Positions 26,088 through 33,685 of a DNA stretch of 64,000 nt are shown here, in pieces. A program made the position numbers and the translations under genes. Source of the DNA: Nitratireductor soli (GTDB taxonomy: Bacteria; Pseudomonadota; Alphaproteobacteria; Rhizobiales; Rhizobiaceae); the NCBI RefSeq assembly GCF_001050155.1, contig NZ_LFVY01000001.1, forward strand, positions 1-64,000, written 5' to 3'. How positions within the stretch are numbered: the first letter of the stretch is position 1; each line of letters starts with the position of its first letter. Under the pieces are notes generated by a model. The model had not been told where the DNA came from. It searched no databases and saw only the letters and a program-made list of their open reading frames with translations.

Positions 26088-26099
26088 GAATTACTTTCC

Positions 26100-26474
26100 T
26101 CACGCAAATATTCCGAAGCTGTTTCCATCGGGGTCGAGACAATACACGAAACGGCCGGCAGGAATAGTGATTATGGGAGAGACCAATTCGCCGCCATTGT
26201 CGGTGACGCGCTGCATGGCGTCTTCCAGCGGTTCGGCAACGGAAAGATGGACCGTCGGGCCGGTGCCTCGGGGCGCCGGCTTGCCGGGATAGATGTGGCC
26301 GGCGATGGCGCTTTTCGGCTCACGGGCGGCAAACACGGCAAACGGGTTCGGGCCATCTTCCTCAAGCTGCAACTCGTTCTGCACGACGGCTGCATAGAAG
26401 GCGCGCGCGCGATCCATGTCGGTCACCGGGATCTCAGCCCAGACGACGGCATTCAGCGGTAGAAAATCAGACAT
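26100..26474 (-). CDS. VOC-family protein (glyoxalase/bleomycin-resistance fold)
   Basis: A 124-residue protein made of paired beta-alpha-beta-beta-beta units. It begins NAVVWAEIPVTDMDRARAFY and ends GRFVYCLDPDGNSFGIFA, a standard VOC pattern. The metal-binding positions are only partly kept, so a catalytic role is uncertain. It is upstream of the WYL regulator in the same operon. The start at 26474 gives the conserved MSDFLPLNAVVW. Confidence 0.85.
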   Translation of the reverse strand: MSDFLPLNAVVWAEIPVTDMDRARAFYAAVVQNELQLEEDGPNPFAVFAAREPKSAIAGHIYPGKPAPRGTGPTVHLSVAEPLEDAMQRVTDNGGELVSPIITIPAGRFVYCLDPDGNSFGIFA

Positions 26475-26513
26475 GTCAAAACCCTCCATTTGATGCCCTT
26501 ACAGTGACACATG

Positions 26514-26539
26514 GCTCCTGACAGCATCCTGTCAGGAGC
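26514..26539. repeat. Stem-loop, 11-bp perfect stem
   Basis: GCTCCTGACAG-CATC-CTGTCAGGAGC. It is the first of a row of stem-loops in the 615-bp gap between the VOC and SDR genes. Confidence 0.7.
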
Positions 26540-26750
26540 GATGGCGCGCGCGCTAAGCGATGCTTTAGCCGGCCAGATGGCTGCCGGCATGCGTGAGCCG
26601 TGGTCGCAGTTCGGGTTCAATGGAAGTCGGGTCGTGCCGGATGCCAACCGATATCGCGCTGCAGGGCAAGCGGCAGTTCGTTCAGGGTGCAGACGGTGAT
26701 GGTGTGCCTGCGCTGCTTCCGCTTGTACTGGAGCCAGCGCTGGAACGCTG

Positions 26751-26874
26751 CTAGTGGTCTGACCCAAACAGATGGTACCCATCTGTTTGGAAAAGTCAGC
26801 CCACAAGCTATTGTGGTCTGGTGGGGCGATTTGTCCTGACAGATGGGTACCATCTGTCAGGATCGCACCACTAG
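26751..26874. repeat. Two-hairpin element, copy 1
   Basis: A 124-bp unit bounded by CTAGTGGT and ACCACTAG. Inside are the stems CCAAACAGATGG/CCATCTGTTTGG and CCTGACAGATGG/CCATCTGTCAGG, joined by a spacer with AAGTCAGCCCACAAGC. The copy at 46460-46576 has the same plan with paired base changes in the stems. Confidence 0.8.
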
Positions 26875-26880
26875 TGCAAC

Positions 26881-26923
26881 GCTTCAGTTGAAATGAAGGC
26901 TTCGCATTCATTTCAACTGAAGC
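26881..26923. repeat. Stem-loop, 17-bp perfect stem
   Basis: GCTTCAGTTGAAATGAA pairs perfectly with 26907-26923 around a nine-base loop. GCAAC and GTTGC flank it and extend the stem. Confidence 0.75.
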
Positions 26924-26947
26924 AAAGTTGCCCTAGAATCAATAATT

Positions 26948-27003
26948 TAGTGGCCTGCTTGTCCCAGTCCAAACCTATCGGTTTGGCTGGGGCAGGACAC
27001 TAG
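26948..27003. repeat. TAGTGG...CACTAG-bounded stem-loop
   Basis: A unit with the same outer ends as the two-hairpin element but a single long stem: CCTGC, CCCAG and CCAAACC pair with GGTTTGG, CTGGG and GCAGG. Probably a third family member. Confidence 0.65.
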
Positions 27004-27036
27004 GACGTATTTATGCTTGGTGGTCATGTCGATTCG

Positions 27037-27057
27037 CCTCCTGATCGTGTCAGGAGG
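27037..27057. repeat. Stem-loop before the SDR stop
   Basis: CCTCCTGA-TCGTG-TCAGGAGG, followed by CTGACA-GCGTGT-TGTCAG (27075-27092), which overlaps the SDR stop codon. Either could terminate the SDR transcript. Confidence 0.6.
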
Positions 27058-27088
27058 AGTATCCTCGGGCCGTGCTGACAGCGTGTTG

Positions 27089-27883
27089 TCAGGTGGTTTC
27101 CGGCTTCGGCTCGACCGTGTAGTTGAGGGGCAGGCGCCCGCCATCGGCATAGATGGTCTGGCCCGTCACATAGCTCGCATCGTCGGAGGCAAGGAAGGCG
27201 GCGATGGAGGCGATCTCCGACGGCTCGCCGATGCGCCCGAGCGGCGTGCGCGACAGGAGACGGGCGCGCGAGGCCTGGTCCGTGTTCACACTGGTCAGCA
27301 TGTCGGTCATGATCGAGCCGGGCCCGATGGCGTTGACCCGGATGCCGTAGGGCGCCAGCGCCAGCGCCATGACGCGGGTCAACTGGCTGACTCCGCCCTT
27401 CGATACGGTGTAGGCGAGCTGTTCGGGGATCGCCAGGATGGCGTTGACCGAGGACATGTTGATGATCGTGCCGGCCGCCTCGCCTTTCTCCACCTTCTCG
27501 ACCATGTAGCGGGCGACCGCCTGGCTGGCGAGAAACGTGCCCTTCAGGTTCGTCTCCAGAACCTGGTCGAAATCTTCCTCGCGCAGATCGAGAAAGCCGG
27601 CGGCGTGGACGATGCCGGCGTTGTTGACGAGGATGTCGACATCACCGAAGGCGTCGATGGTCTCGGCGAGCAGATTGTGCACGTCGAGCCGTTTGCCGAT
27701 GTCGGCCTTGACGAAACGGACGTCGCCCAGCTTCTGCAGATCGGGCAGCGCGCGCAGGCCCTTCTCCGCGTCGATGTCGGCGGTCATGACCCTGACGCCC
27801 TGGCGCAGGAAGCGCTCGGCGATGGCGTAGCCGATGCCGCCGGCCGCCCCTGTCACGATGGCTGTCTTTCCGTCCAGTGCCAT
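27089..27883 (-). CDS. Short-chain dehydrogenase/reductase
   Basis: A 264-residue classical SDR. The cofactor motif TGAAGGIGYAIAERF (residues 11-25), the ILVNNAGIVHAAG segment, and the catalytic triad Ser (INMSSVNAI), Tyr and Lys (YTVSK) are all in place, with the C-terminal FLASDDASYVTGQTIYADGG. The Asp after the second strand (TADID) suggests NAD rather than NADP. The alcohol or ketone substrate is unknown. The gene follows the propionyl-CoA synthetase gene on the same strand, across a MITE-like element. Confidence 0.9.
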   Translation of the reverse strand: MALDGKTAIVTGAAGGIGYAIAERFLRQGVRVMTADIDAEKGLRALPDLQKLGDVRFVKADIGKRLDVHNLLAETIDAFGDVDILVNNAGIVHAAGFLDLREEDFDQVLETNLKGTFLASQAVARYMVEKVEKGEAAGTIINMSSVNAILAIPEQLAYTVSKGGVSQLTRVMALALAPYGIRVNAIGPGSIMTDMLTSVNTDQASRARLLSRTPLGRIGEPSEIASIAAFLASDDASYVTGQTIYADGGRLPLNYTVEPKPETT

Positions 27884-27950
27884 GGTCTTGTCCTCATGCC
27901 GAAACCGGCTGGACCCTGCGACGGCGGGCGTTGAAGGTCAAGCGAAGGGG

Positions 27951-28165
27951 CGTGTTTGTCCAGGGCAATCGGGTGAACCCGATTGCCCTTACTTTTATTG
28001 CTGCCTCAAACGCCGGCGGTCGCATCCGCGACCTTGGCTTCACGCGCCAAAAGGCGCGACGGCCAGTCGGCCTTGCCATTTTCGCTTCACGAAAATGGTT
28101 TCCACAGATCGCGCCGAGCAGCAAAAAGGGCTTTTTCCTACACCCGATTGCCCTGCGTGTTTGTC
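27951..28165. mobile_element. MITE-like element, 195 bp with 15-bp TIRs and 10-bp target duplication
   Basis: The element spans 27961-28155. Its ends are perfect 15-bp inverted repeats, CAGGGCAATCGGGTG and CACCCGATTGCCCTG. The 10-bp direct repeats CGTGTTTGTC flank it (27951-27960 and 28156-28165). It has no coding capacity, and its interior is a chain of short hairpins (for example GCGCCaaaaGGCGC and ATTTTCG-cttca-CGAAAAT). A second inverted copy of the end motif follows the left end, making a hairpin with a 13-bp stem. Confidence 0.72.
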
Positions 28166-28176
28166 ATGGGACGAGC

Positions 28177-30075
28177 TCAGTCCTTCGGCTTTTCCAGCGC
28201 TTCGGCGATCTCATCCAGGATCAGTGGATCGTCGATGGTCGCCGGCATGGTCCATTCCTCGTGGTCGGCGATCTTCTGCATGGTGGCGCGCAGGATCTTG
28301 CCGGAGCGCGTTTTCGGCAGGCGCTTGACCGGCACGACGCGCTTGAAGGCGGCGACCGGGCCGATGCGTTCGCGCACCATGGCGATCAGCTCCTTCTCGA
28401 TGGTGGCGATGTCGGCGGCCTTGCCGTTAAGGACGACGAAACCGCACGGCACCTGGCCCTTCAGCGCATCGGCGATGCCGATCACGGCGCATTCGGCGAC
28501 GGCCGGGTGCTCGGCCACCACCTCCTCCATGCCGCCGGTCGACAGCCGATGGCCGGCGACGTTGATGATGTCGTCCGTGCGCGACATGATGAACAGATAG
28601 CCGTCCGCGTCGATCAGGCCGGCATCGGCGGTCTTGTAATAGCCCGGAAACTCATGGAGATAGGCTTCCTCGAAGCGCTTGTCGTCGTTCCAAAGGGTCG
28701 GCAGGGAGCCCGGCGCCAGCGGCAGCCTGACCACCACATTGCCGAGCTTGCCCGCCGCGACGGCGTGGCCGGCATCGTCCAGCACCTGCACGTCGTAGCC
28801 GGGCATCGGCAGGCCGGGCGAACCGTATTTGACCGGCAGCATGCCCAGCCCGACCGGGTTCTGGCTGATCGGCGCGCCGGTCTCGGTCTGCCACCAATGG
28901 TCGATCACCGGCACGCCCAGCGTGCGCTCGGCCCATTTCACCGTGTCCGGGTCGGCGCGCTCGCCGGCGAGGAACAGCGTGCGGAAGCGCGACAAATCAT
29001 GCTGTGGCAGAAGCGCGGCCTCGGGATCGGCCGTGCGGATGGCGCGAAAGGCGGTCGGCGCGGTGAACAGCGCCGTAACCCGATGCTCGGCGATGACGCG
29101 CCAGAATGTCCCGGCATCGGGCGTGCCCACCGGCTTGCCCTCGAACAGAACCGTCGTACAGCCATGCAGGAGCGGCGCGTAGACGATGTAGGAATGGCCG
29201 ACCACCCAGCCGACATCGGAGGCGGCCCAGAAGGTCTCGCCCGGCCGTATGCCGAACTCGTTGAACATCGACCATTTGAGCCGCACCATGTGGCCGCCAT
29301 TGTCGCGCACCACGCCCTTCGGCCTGCCGGTCGTGCCGGAGGTGTAGAGGATATAGAGCGGATCGGTGGCCAGCACCGGCACGCAGGGCACGTCGCGCCC
29401 CTCCTGCCGGGCGGCGGCGACCAGGGCGGCGTAGTCATGATCGCGCCCCTCGACCAGATCGCAGCCCTGTTCCTCGCGCTGCAGGATCAAACAGTTTTGC
29501 GGTTTGGCGGCCGACAGGCGGATCGCCTCGTCGAGCAGCGGCTTGTAGGCGACGATGCGGCCGGGCTCCAGGCCGCAGGAGGCGGAGATGACGGCCTTGG
29601 GAGCCGCATCGTCTATGCGGGCGGCCAGTTCGCGCGCGGCGAAGCCGCCGAAGACGACCGAATGCACCGCGCCGATGCGCGCGCAGGCGAGCATGGCGAA
29701 CACGGCTTCCGGCACCATCGGCATGTAGATGACGACGCGGTCGCCCCTGCCGACGCCGAGATCCTGGAGAACGGCGGCGAGCGCCGACACTTCGGCCTTC
29801 AGCGCGCCATAGGTGTAAGTCCGCTTTCGTCCGGTGATCGGGCTGTCGTAGATGAGGGCCGGCTGGTCCTTCCGCCCGCCCTCGGCATGCCTGTCCACCG
29901 CATTGAAACAGGTGTTGCAGGTGGCGCCTGGAAACCAGCGGCCATAGATGCCGGCACCGGCATCGAACACCCGGTCCCAGGGGCTGAACCAGTCGATCTC
30001 CGTCGCCGCTTCGGCCCAGAAGGCGTGCGGATCGTTCTGCCAGCTCCGATAGACCTCGCGGTAGCGTGACGCCAT
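28177..30075 (-). CDS. prpE: Propionyl-CoA synthetase (acyl-CoA synthetase, ACS family)
   Basis: A 632-residue AMP-forming acyl-CoA synthetase that makes propionyl-CoA (or a similar short acyl-CoA) from the acid, ATP and CoA. It has the ACS N-terminal domain (YREVYRSWQNDPHAFWAEAA), the ATP loop YTSGTTGRPKGVVRD, the DHWWQTETG motif, the hinge SRTDDIINVAGHRLSTG, and the acetylatable lysine in RSGKILRATMQK. The RDNGGHMVRLKWSM segment is typical of the PrpE branch rather than acetyl-CoA synthetase. The 30075 ATG is chosen over a longer open frame. Confidence 0.9.
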   Translation of the reverse strand: MASRYREVYRSWQNDPHAFWAEAATEIDWFSPWDRVFDAGAGIYGRWFPGATCNTCFNAVDRHAEGGRKDQPALIYDSPITGRKRTYTYGALKAEVSALAAVLQDLGVGRGDRVVIYMPMVPEAVFAMLACARIGAVHSVVFGGFAARELAARIDDAAPKAVISASCGLEPGRIVAYKPLLDEAIRLSAAKPQNCLILQREEQGCDLVEGRDHDYAALVAAARQEGRDVPCVPVLATDPLYILYTSGTTGRPKGVVRDNGGHMVRLKWSMFNEFGIRPGETFWAASDVGWVVGHSYIVYAPLLHGCTTVLFEGKPVGTPDAGTFWRVIAEHRVTALFTAPTAFRAIRTADPEAALLPQHDLSRFRTLFLAGERADPDTVKWAERTLGVPVIDHWWQTETGAPISQNPVGLGMLPVKYGSPGLPMPGYDVQVLDDAGHAVAAGKLGNVVVRLPLAPGSLPTLWNDDKRFEEAYLHEFPGYYKTADAGLIDADGYLFIMSRTDDIINVAGHRLSTGGMEEVVAEHPAVAECAVIGIADALKGQVPCGFVVLNGKAADIATIEKELIAMVRERIGPVAAFKRVVPVKRLPKTRSGKILRATMQKIADHEEWTMPATIDDPLILDEIAEALEKPKD

Positions 30076-30227
30076 TCCGCCTCCTCCTGCGGTTCGTGCC
30101 CGTGTCGACCCATTGATAGCGGAACAGGCGCGGCGAGGTAAATCAGACTTGCGGTGGAGGCGGGTGCTTTGACAGGAGGCAGGGCGAGCAGGCACAAGGA
30201 GGCACCGTTCTCGTATTGGCTCCGCTC

Positions 30228-30389
30228 ATGACGAAAATCCTGCTGCTGCTCATCCTGGCGATGATGGTCGTGCACCTCATCAAGCCGCTCGGCCTGCCCG
30301 GGCTCCGGAAGCGCAGCGATTTCTGGAAACTGGCGCTGGTGGCGCTCGGCGCCGTGTCGCTGACCATTCTGCTGCGCGGCGGCGTGTGA
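30228..30389 (+). CDS. Small conserved membrane protein (53 aa)
   Basis: A 53-residue protein with two hydrophobic helices: ILLLLILAMMVVHLI (residues 4-18) and LALVALGAVSLTILL (35-49), separated by a basic loop with LGLPGLRKRSDFW. The reading frame has the strong GC bias of the region. The AAGGAGG at 30196-30202 is 25 bases from this ATG; a TTG at 30216 in the same frame would be better spaced, giving 57 residues. Function unknown. It is divergent from prpE. Confidence 0.65.
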   Translation: MTKILLLLILAMMVVHLIKPLGLPGLRKRSDFWKLALVALGAVSLTILLRGGV

Positions 30390-30480
30390 GGCCTTGAGGT
30401 CGGCAGGCGCCCGCGCGGCGGATCGAGCATGGGAAAACGACCTGCAAGCGCTGTTGACAGGCCGTTTCGAAATTTCTTGA
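30379..30480. repeat. Diverged ~100-bp intergenic duplication, copy 1
   Basis: Shares GGCGCCCGCGCGGCG, GAGCATGGGAAAACG and the following GCAAGC...GGCCGTT with 31141-31247. It contains the end of the 53-aa gene and a TTGACA hexamer. The rest of 30481-30639 has a perfect TGATCAC/GTGATCA stem-loop at 30516-30535 and no gene. Confidence 0.55.
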
Positions 30481-30639
30481 AGCGCTAAAACGCGCCCGGG
30501 AGGCTTATATGGTATCTGATCACTCTTCGGTGATCATATCTGGTGCTTTCGGCATTCCATCATCATTTGTGAATCAGGCGGAGTGGCAGGCGCCACGACC
30601 GCCCGCAAACAGACCGGAATTCAAGAAAGGAGCGACGCG

Positions 30640-30687
30640 ATGATGACGTCGGAACCGGCCTGTCCCGTTCCGGCGCTGCGGAGCTGA
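30640..30687 (+). CDS. Possible 15-residue leader ORF
   Basis: A short frame (MMTSEPACPVPALRS) with a strong AAAGGAG seven bases before its first ATG, 45 bases before the secreted-protein gene at 30733. The DNA inside it can pair with the region just ahead of the next gene (GTCCCGTTCCGGCG against CGCCGGGACGGAAC). It could be a regulatory leader. The evidence is only the ribosome site and its position. Confidence 0.3.
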   Translation: MMTSEPACPVPALRS

Positions 30688-30732
30688 ATCCACTTCTTCC
30701 TCGCCGGGACGGAACGGCGAAGGAGATGTGCG

Positions 30733-31059
30733 ATGTTTATGAAGAAGATCATCAGAAATGCCGCTGCGATACTCGGCGCGGCGGTGATCGGTGTCGCCGG
30801 TGCGGCAAGCGCGCAGGCGCAGGTTAGGGCATGCGGGCCACGGCCGGAAATCGTCTTCTGGCTGGAAAGCCAGTTCCAGGAGCGGCAGGCCGGCTTCGGC
30901 CTGATCGACGACCGGGCCGTGATGGAGCTGTACACGTCGTCCAGCGGGAGCTGGACCTTGATCGTGACGGACCGCCTGAAACGAACCTGTTTCGTGGCAT
31001 CCGGAAACTCCTGGGTCAACGTGCCGCCTCCCGCCACCCAGGCGCAAGCGGCACCCTGA
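30733..31059 (+). CDS. Small exported protein of unknown function (108 aa)
   Basis: A 108-residue protein with a signal peptide (AAAILGAAVIGVAGAASAQA) and a mature domain of about 75 residues with two cysteines (VRACGPRPEIVFWLE and RTCFVASGNSW) that could form a disulphide. The ATG has AAGGAG six bases away. A hairpin, CCTGACC/GGTCAGG, overlaps the stop. The protein is of a kind common in Rhizobiales, but I do not recognise a named family. Confidence 0.75.
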   Translation: MFMKKIIRNAAAILGAAVIGVAGAASAQAQVRACGPRPEIVFWLESQFQERQAGFGLIDDRAVMELYTSSSGSWTLIVTDRLKRTCFVASGNSWVNVPPPATQAQAAP

Positions 31060-31140
31060 CCTTGGTCAGGTCCGTGGATCCTGCTGGATTGGCAGGCGAT
31101 GGACTTTGAACTGCCGCGTCAAGCCGCGTGCCCGGGCTCG

Positions 31141-31247
31141 GGCGGCGGGGGTGTGAGGCCGTGAGACTGGCCGGCGCCCGCGCGGCGAACAGAGCATAGG
31201 AAAACGGCCCGCAAGCATCGCTCACGGGCCGTTGAAGTTTGAGACAC
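31141..31247. repeat. Diverged ~100-bp intergenic duplication, copy 2
   Basis: Aligns with 30379-30480 over most of its length (GTGTGAGGCC, GGCGCCCGCGCGGCG, AGAGCATAGGAAAACGGCCC). Here the right part forms a full terminator stem for fba, while in copy 1 the stem is degraded. Confidence 0.55.
31203..31233 (-). terminator. Rho-independent terminator of fba
   Basis: On the minus strand AACGGCCCG pairs with CGGGCCGTT around a 13-base loop and is followed by TTTTCC. It is 22 bases after the fba stop. Confidence 0.75.
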
Positions 31248-31254
31248 TGGCCGA

Positions 31255-32277
31255 TCAGGCGGCTTCGAGTTCTTTTTTCCACTCGCCGGTGGCGGCCAGG
31301 CTGTTCATCCGGGCGCGGTGCGTGAAAGCGCGTTGCGCGGCGGCGACGTTGTCCTTCTTGCCGCCCCAGGTTTTCAGCGCGGCTGCCTGCAGGGCGCGGC
31401 CATAGGAGAAGGTCAGCGCCCAGGGCAGGTCGAAATTGGCGTTCATGATCGACAGATGCGCCGTCGCCTCTTCATCCGACTGGCCGCCGGAGAGGAAGGC
31501 GATGCCCGGCACGGCGGCCGGCACGGTGGCCTTCAGGCAGCGCACCGTCTTCTCGGCCACTTCCTCGCGCGAAGCCTTGCGGGCGTTCTTGCCGTCGATG
31601 ATCATGTTCGGCTTGAGGATCATGCCTTCCAGCGAGACACGGGCGTCGTAAAGCTCGTCGAACACGGTCTTCAGAACCCAGTTCGTCACCTCGTAGCAAC
31701 GGTCGATCGTGTGATCGCCCGGCTGGCCGTCCATCAGCACTTCCGGCTCGACGATCGGCACGATGCCGGCTTCCTGGCAGAGCGCGGCGTAGCGGGCCAG
31801 CGCCTGGGCGTTCTGCTTGACGGCGCCCCAGCTCGGCAGGTCCTTCGAGATGGAGATGACACCGCGCCATTTGGCGAAACGCGCGCCCAGGCCGTGATAC
31901 TCGGCCAGCCGTTCGCGCAGCCCGTCGAGACCCTCGGTGATGGTCTCGCCATCGAAGCCGGCCATCGGCTTGGCGCCGGCATCGACCTTGATGCCCGGCA
32001 CGGCGCCCGCCGCCTTGATGATCTCGGCCAGCGGCGTGCCGTCGGCGGCCTTCTGGCGCAGCGTCTCGTCATAGAGGATGACGCCGGAGATGCAGTTCTT
32101 CATCGCGTCCTCGGCGCGGAACATCATCTCGCGATAGTCGCGGCGGCTGTCCGCCGTCGATTCCAGGCCGATCGTGTCGAAGCGCTTCTTGATGGTGCCG
32201 GAGCTTTCGTCCGCCGCCAGAATCCCCTGTCCGGGGGTCACCATTGCGGCTGCAATGTCCTCAAGCCGTTCGCTCAT
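31255..32277 (-). CDS. fba: Fructose-bisphosphate aldolase, class I
   Basis: A 340-residue class I aldolase that splits fructose 1,6-bisphosphate into dihydroxyacetone phosphate and glyceraldehyde 3-phosphate. Class I features are PGQGILAADESSGTIKKRF, FAKWRGVISI, IVPIVEPEVLMDG, and the Schiff-base lysine in LEGMILKPNMI. No metal-ligand pattern of class II is seen. It ends the tkt-gap-(antiporter)-pgk-fba series on this strand, 110 bp after pgk. Confidence 0.95.
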   Translation of the reverse strand: MSERLEDIAAAMVTPGQGILAADESSGTIKKRFDTIGLESTADSRRDYREMMFRAEDAMKNCISGVILYDETLRQKAADGTPLAEIIKAAGAVPGIKVDAGAKPMAGFDGETITEGLDGLRERLAEYHGLGARFAKWRGVISISKDLPSWGAVKQNAQALARYAALCQEAGIVPIVEPEVLMDGQPGDHTIDRCYEVTNWVLKTVFDELYDARVSLEGMILKPNMIIDGKNARKASREEVAEKTVRCLKATVPAAVPGIAFLSGGQSDEEATAHLSIMNANFDLPWALTFSYGRALQAAALKTWGGKKDNVAAAQRAFTHRARMNSLAATGEWKKELEAA

Positions 32278-32387
32278 TTCAGGTCTCCTGTCTGTTCCTG
32301 ACGGGGCGCATAGCAGATGGCGCAGTTAAACGGAATGTCGGCGGCGAAGTCCTAATCGATTGAAGTGACGGCCTGTTCACACTTTGC

Positions 32388-33605
32388 TTAACGGGCTGTC
32401 GCAAGCGCCTGGACACCAGGCAGGGTTTTGCCTTCCATCCATTCGAGAAAAGCACCGCCGGCGGTCGAGACATAGGAGAAGTCTTCGGCGACGCCGGCGT
32501 GGTTGAGCGCCGCCACCGTGTCGCCGCCGCCGGCGACCGAGACCAGCAGCCCCTCGGCGGTGCGGGCGGCGGCGTGTCTCGCCGCGGCCACCGTCGCCGC
32601 GTCGAAAGGCGCGATCTCGAAGGCGCCGAGGGGCCCGTTCCAGACCACGGTGTCGGCGCGGTCGAGCCATTCGTTGATCTTCTCGATGCTCTTCGGACCG
32701 ACATCGAGGATCATGGCGTCGGCCGGCACCGCTTCAATCGCCACGATTTCGCTCTCGGTGCCTGCCTTGAATTCGCGTGCCACCACGGCGTCAACCGGCA
32801 GGATGATCGCGCAGCCGCTTTCCGCGGCCTCGATCATGATCTGCTTGGCGGTGGGCGCCAGATCGTGCTCGCACAGCGACTTGCCGACCTCGGTGCCGCG
32901 CGCGGCGAGGAAGGTGTTGGCCATGCCGCCGCCGATGACCAGCGCCTCGACCTTCTTGACCAGGTTCATCAACAGGTCGATCTTGGTCGACACCTTGGCG
33001 CCGCCGACAATGGCCAGCACCGGGCGGGCCGGCGCGCCGAGGCCTTTCTCAAGCGCTTGCAGCTCGGCCTGCATGGTGCGGCCGGCATAGGCCGGCAGGA
33101 GATGGGCCAGCCCCTCGGTGGAGGCATGCGCCCGATGAGCGGCGGAGAAGGCGTCGTTGACGTAGATGTCGCCATTGGCCGCCAGCGCCCTGGCGAAGTC
33201 CGGGTCGTTCGCTTCCTCGCCGGCATGGAAGCGCGTGTTTTCCAGAAGCAGGATATCGCCGTCGGCCATCTCGGTGACGGCTTGTGCCGCCACATCGCCG
33301 ATGCAGTCGGCAGCGAAGTGGACGCGACGGTCGAGCGCCGTCTCGGCGGCGAAGGCGATCGGCTGGAGCGAGGCGGCCGGGTCGGGCTTGCCCTTGGGGC
33401 GGCCGAAATGGGCGAGCAGGATGACCTTGGCGCCCTTGTCGGAGAGTTCGGTCAGGGTTGGCGCGATGCGCTCGATGCGCGTCATGTCGCTGACCTCGCC
33501 GTCCTGCACGGGCACGTTCAGATCGACGCGGACGAGCACCCGCTTGCCGGCGATGTCGTTGAGATCGTCAAGGGTCTTGAAGCCTGGGGTCTTGAAGTCG
33601 GGCAT
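32388..33605 (-). CDS. pgk: Phosphoglycerate kinase
   Basis: A 405-residue phosphoglycerate kinase that transfers phosphate from 1,3-bisphosphoglycerate to ADP. Visible are [51 protein letters not shown]-type and the C-terminal [13 protein letters not shown]. Length is normal. The 33605 ATG is used; an upstream extension to 33671 is unlikely. Confidence 0.96.
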   Translation of the reverse strand: MPDFKTPGFKTLDDLNDIAGKRVLVRVDLNVPVQDGEVSDMTRIERIAPTLTELSDKGAKVILLAHFGRPKGKPDPAASLQPIAFAAETALDRRVHFAADCIGDVAAQAVTEMADGDILLLENTRFHAGEEANDPDFARALAANGDIYVNDAFSAAHRAHASTEGLAHLLPAYAGRTMQAELQALEKGLGAPARPVLAIVGGAKVSTKIDLLMNLVKKVEALVIGGGMANTFLAARGTEVGKSLCEHDLAPTAKQIMIEAAESGCAIILPVDAVVAREFKAGTESEIVAIEAVPADAMILDVGPKSIEKINEWLDRADTVVWNGPLGAFEIAPFDAATVAAARHAAARTAEGLLVSVAGGGDTVAALNHAGVAEDFSYVSTAGGAFLEWMEGKTLPGVQALATAR

Positions 33606-33685
33606 GTCCCGCCGCTGCCTCCATAGGGTAAAAATCGTTGGCGACCATACAGTGCGCCGCGCTGGACGCAAGGCATGAGGCGAAC

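Noticed and set aside
26500-27088. CRISPR array
   Set aside because: The hairpins are not evenly spaced direct repeats, spacers are missing, and no cas genes are present.
27877-30069. A 730-codon plus-strand frame opposite prpE
   Set aside because: Shadow of the synthetase gene; composition is typical of the antisense frame in GC-rich DNA.
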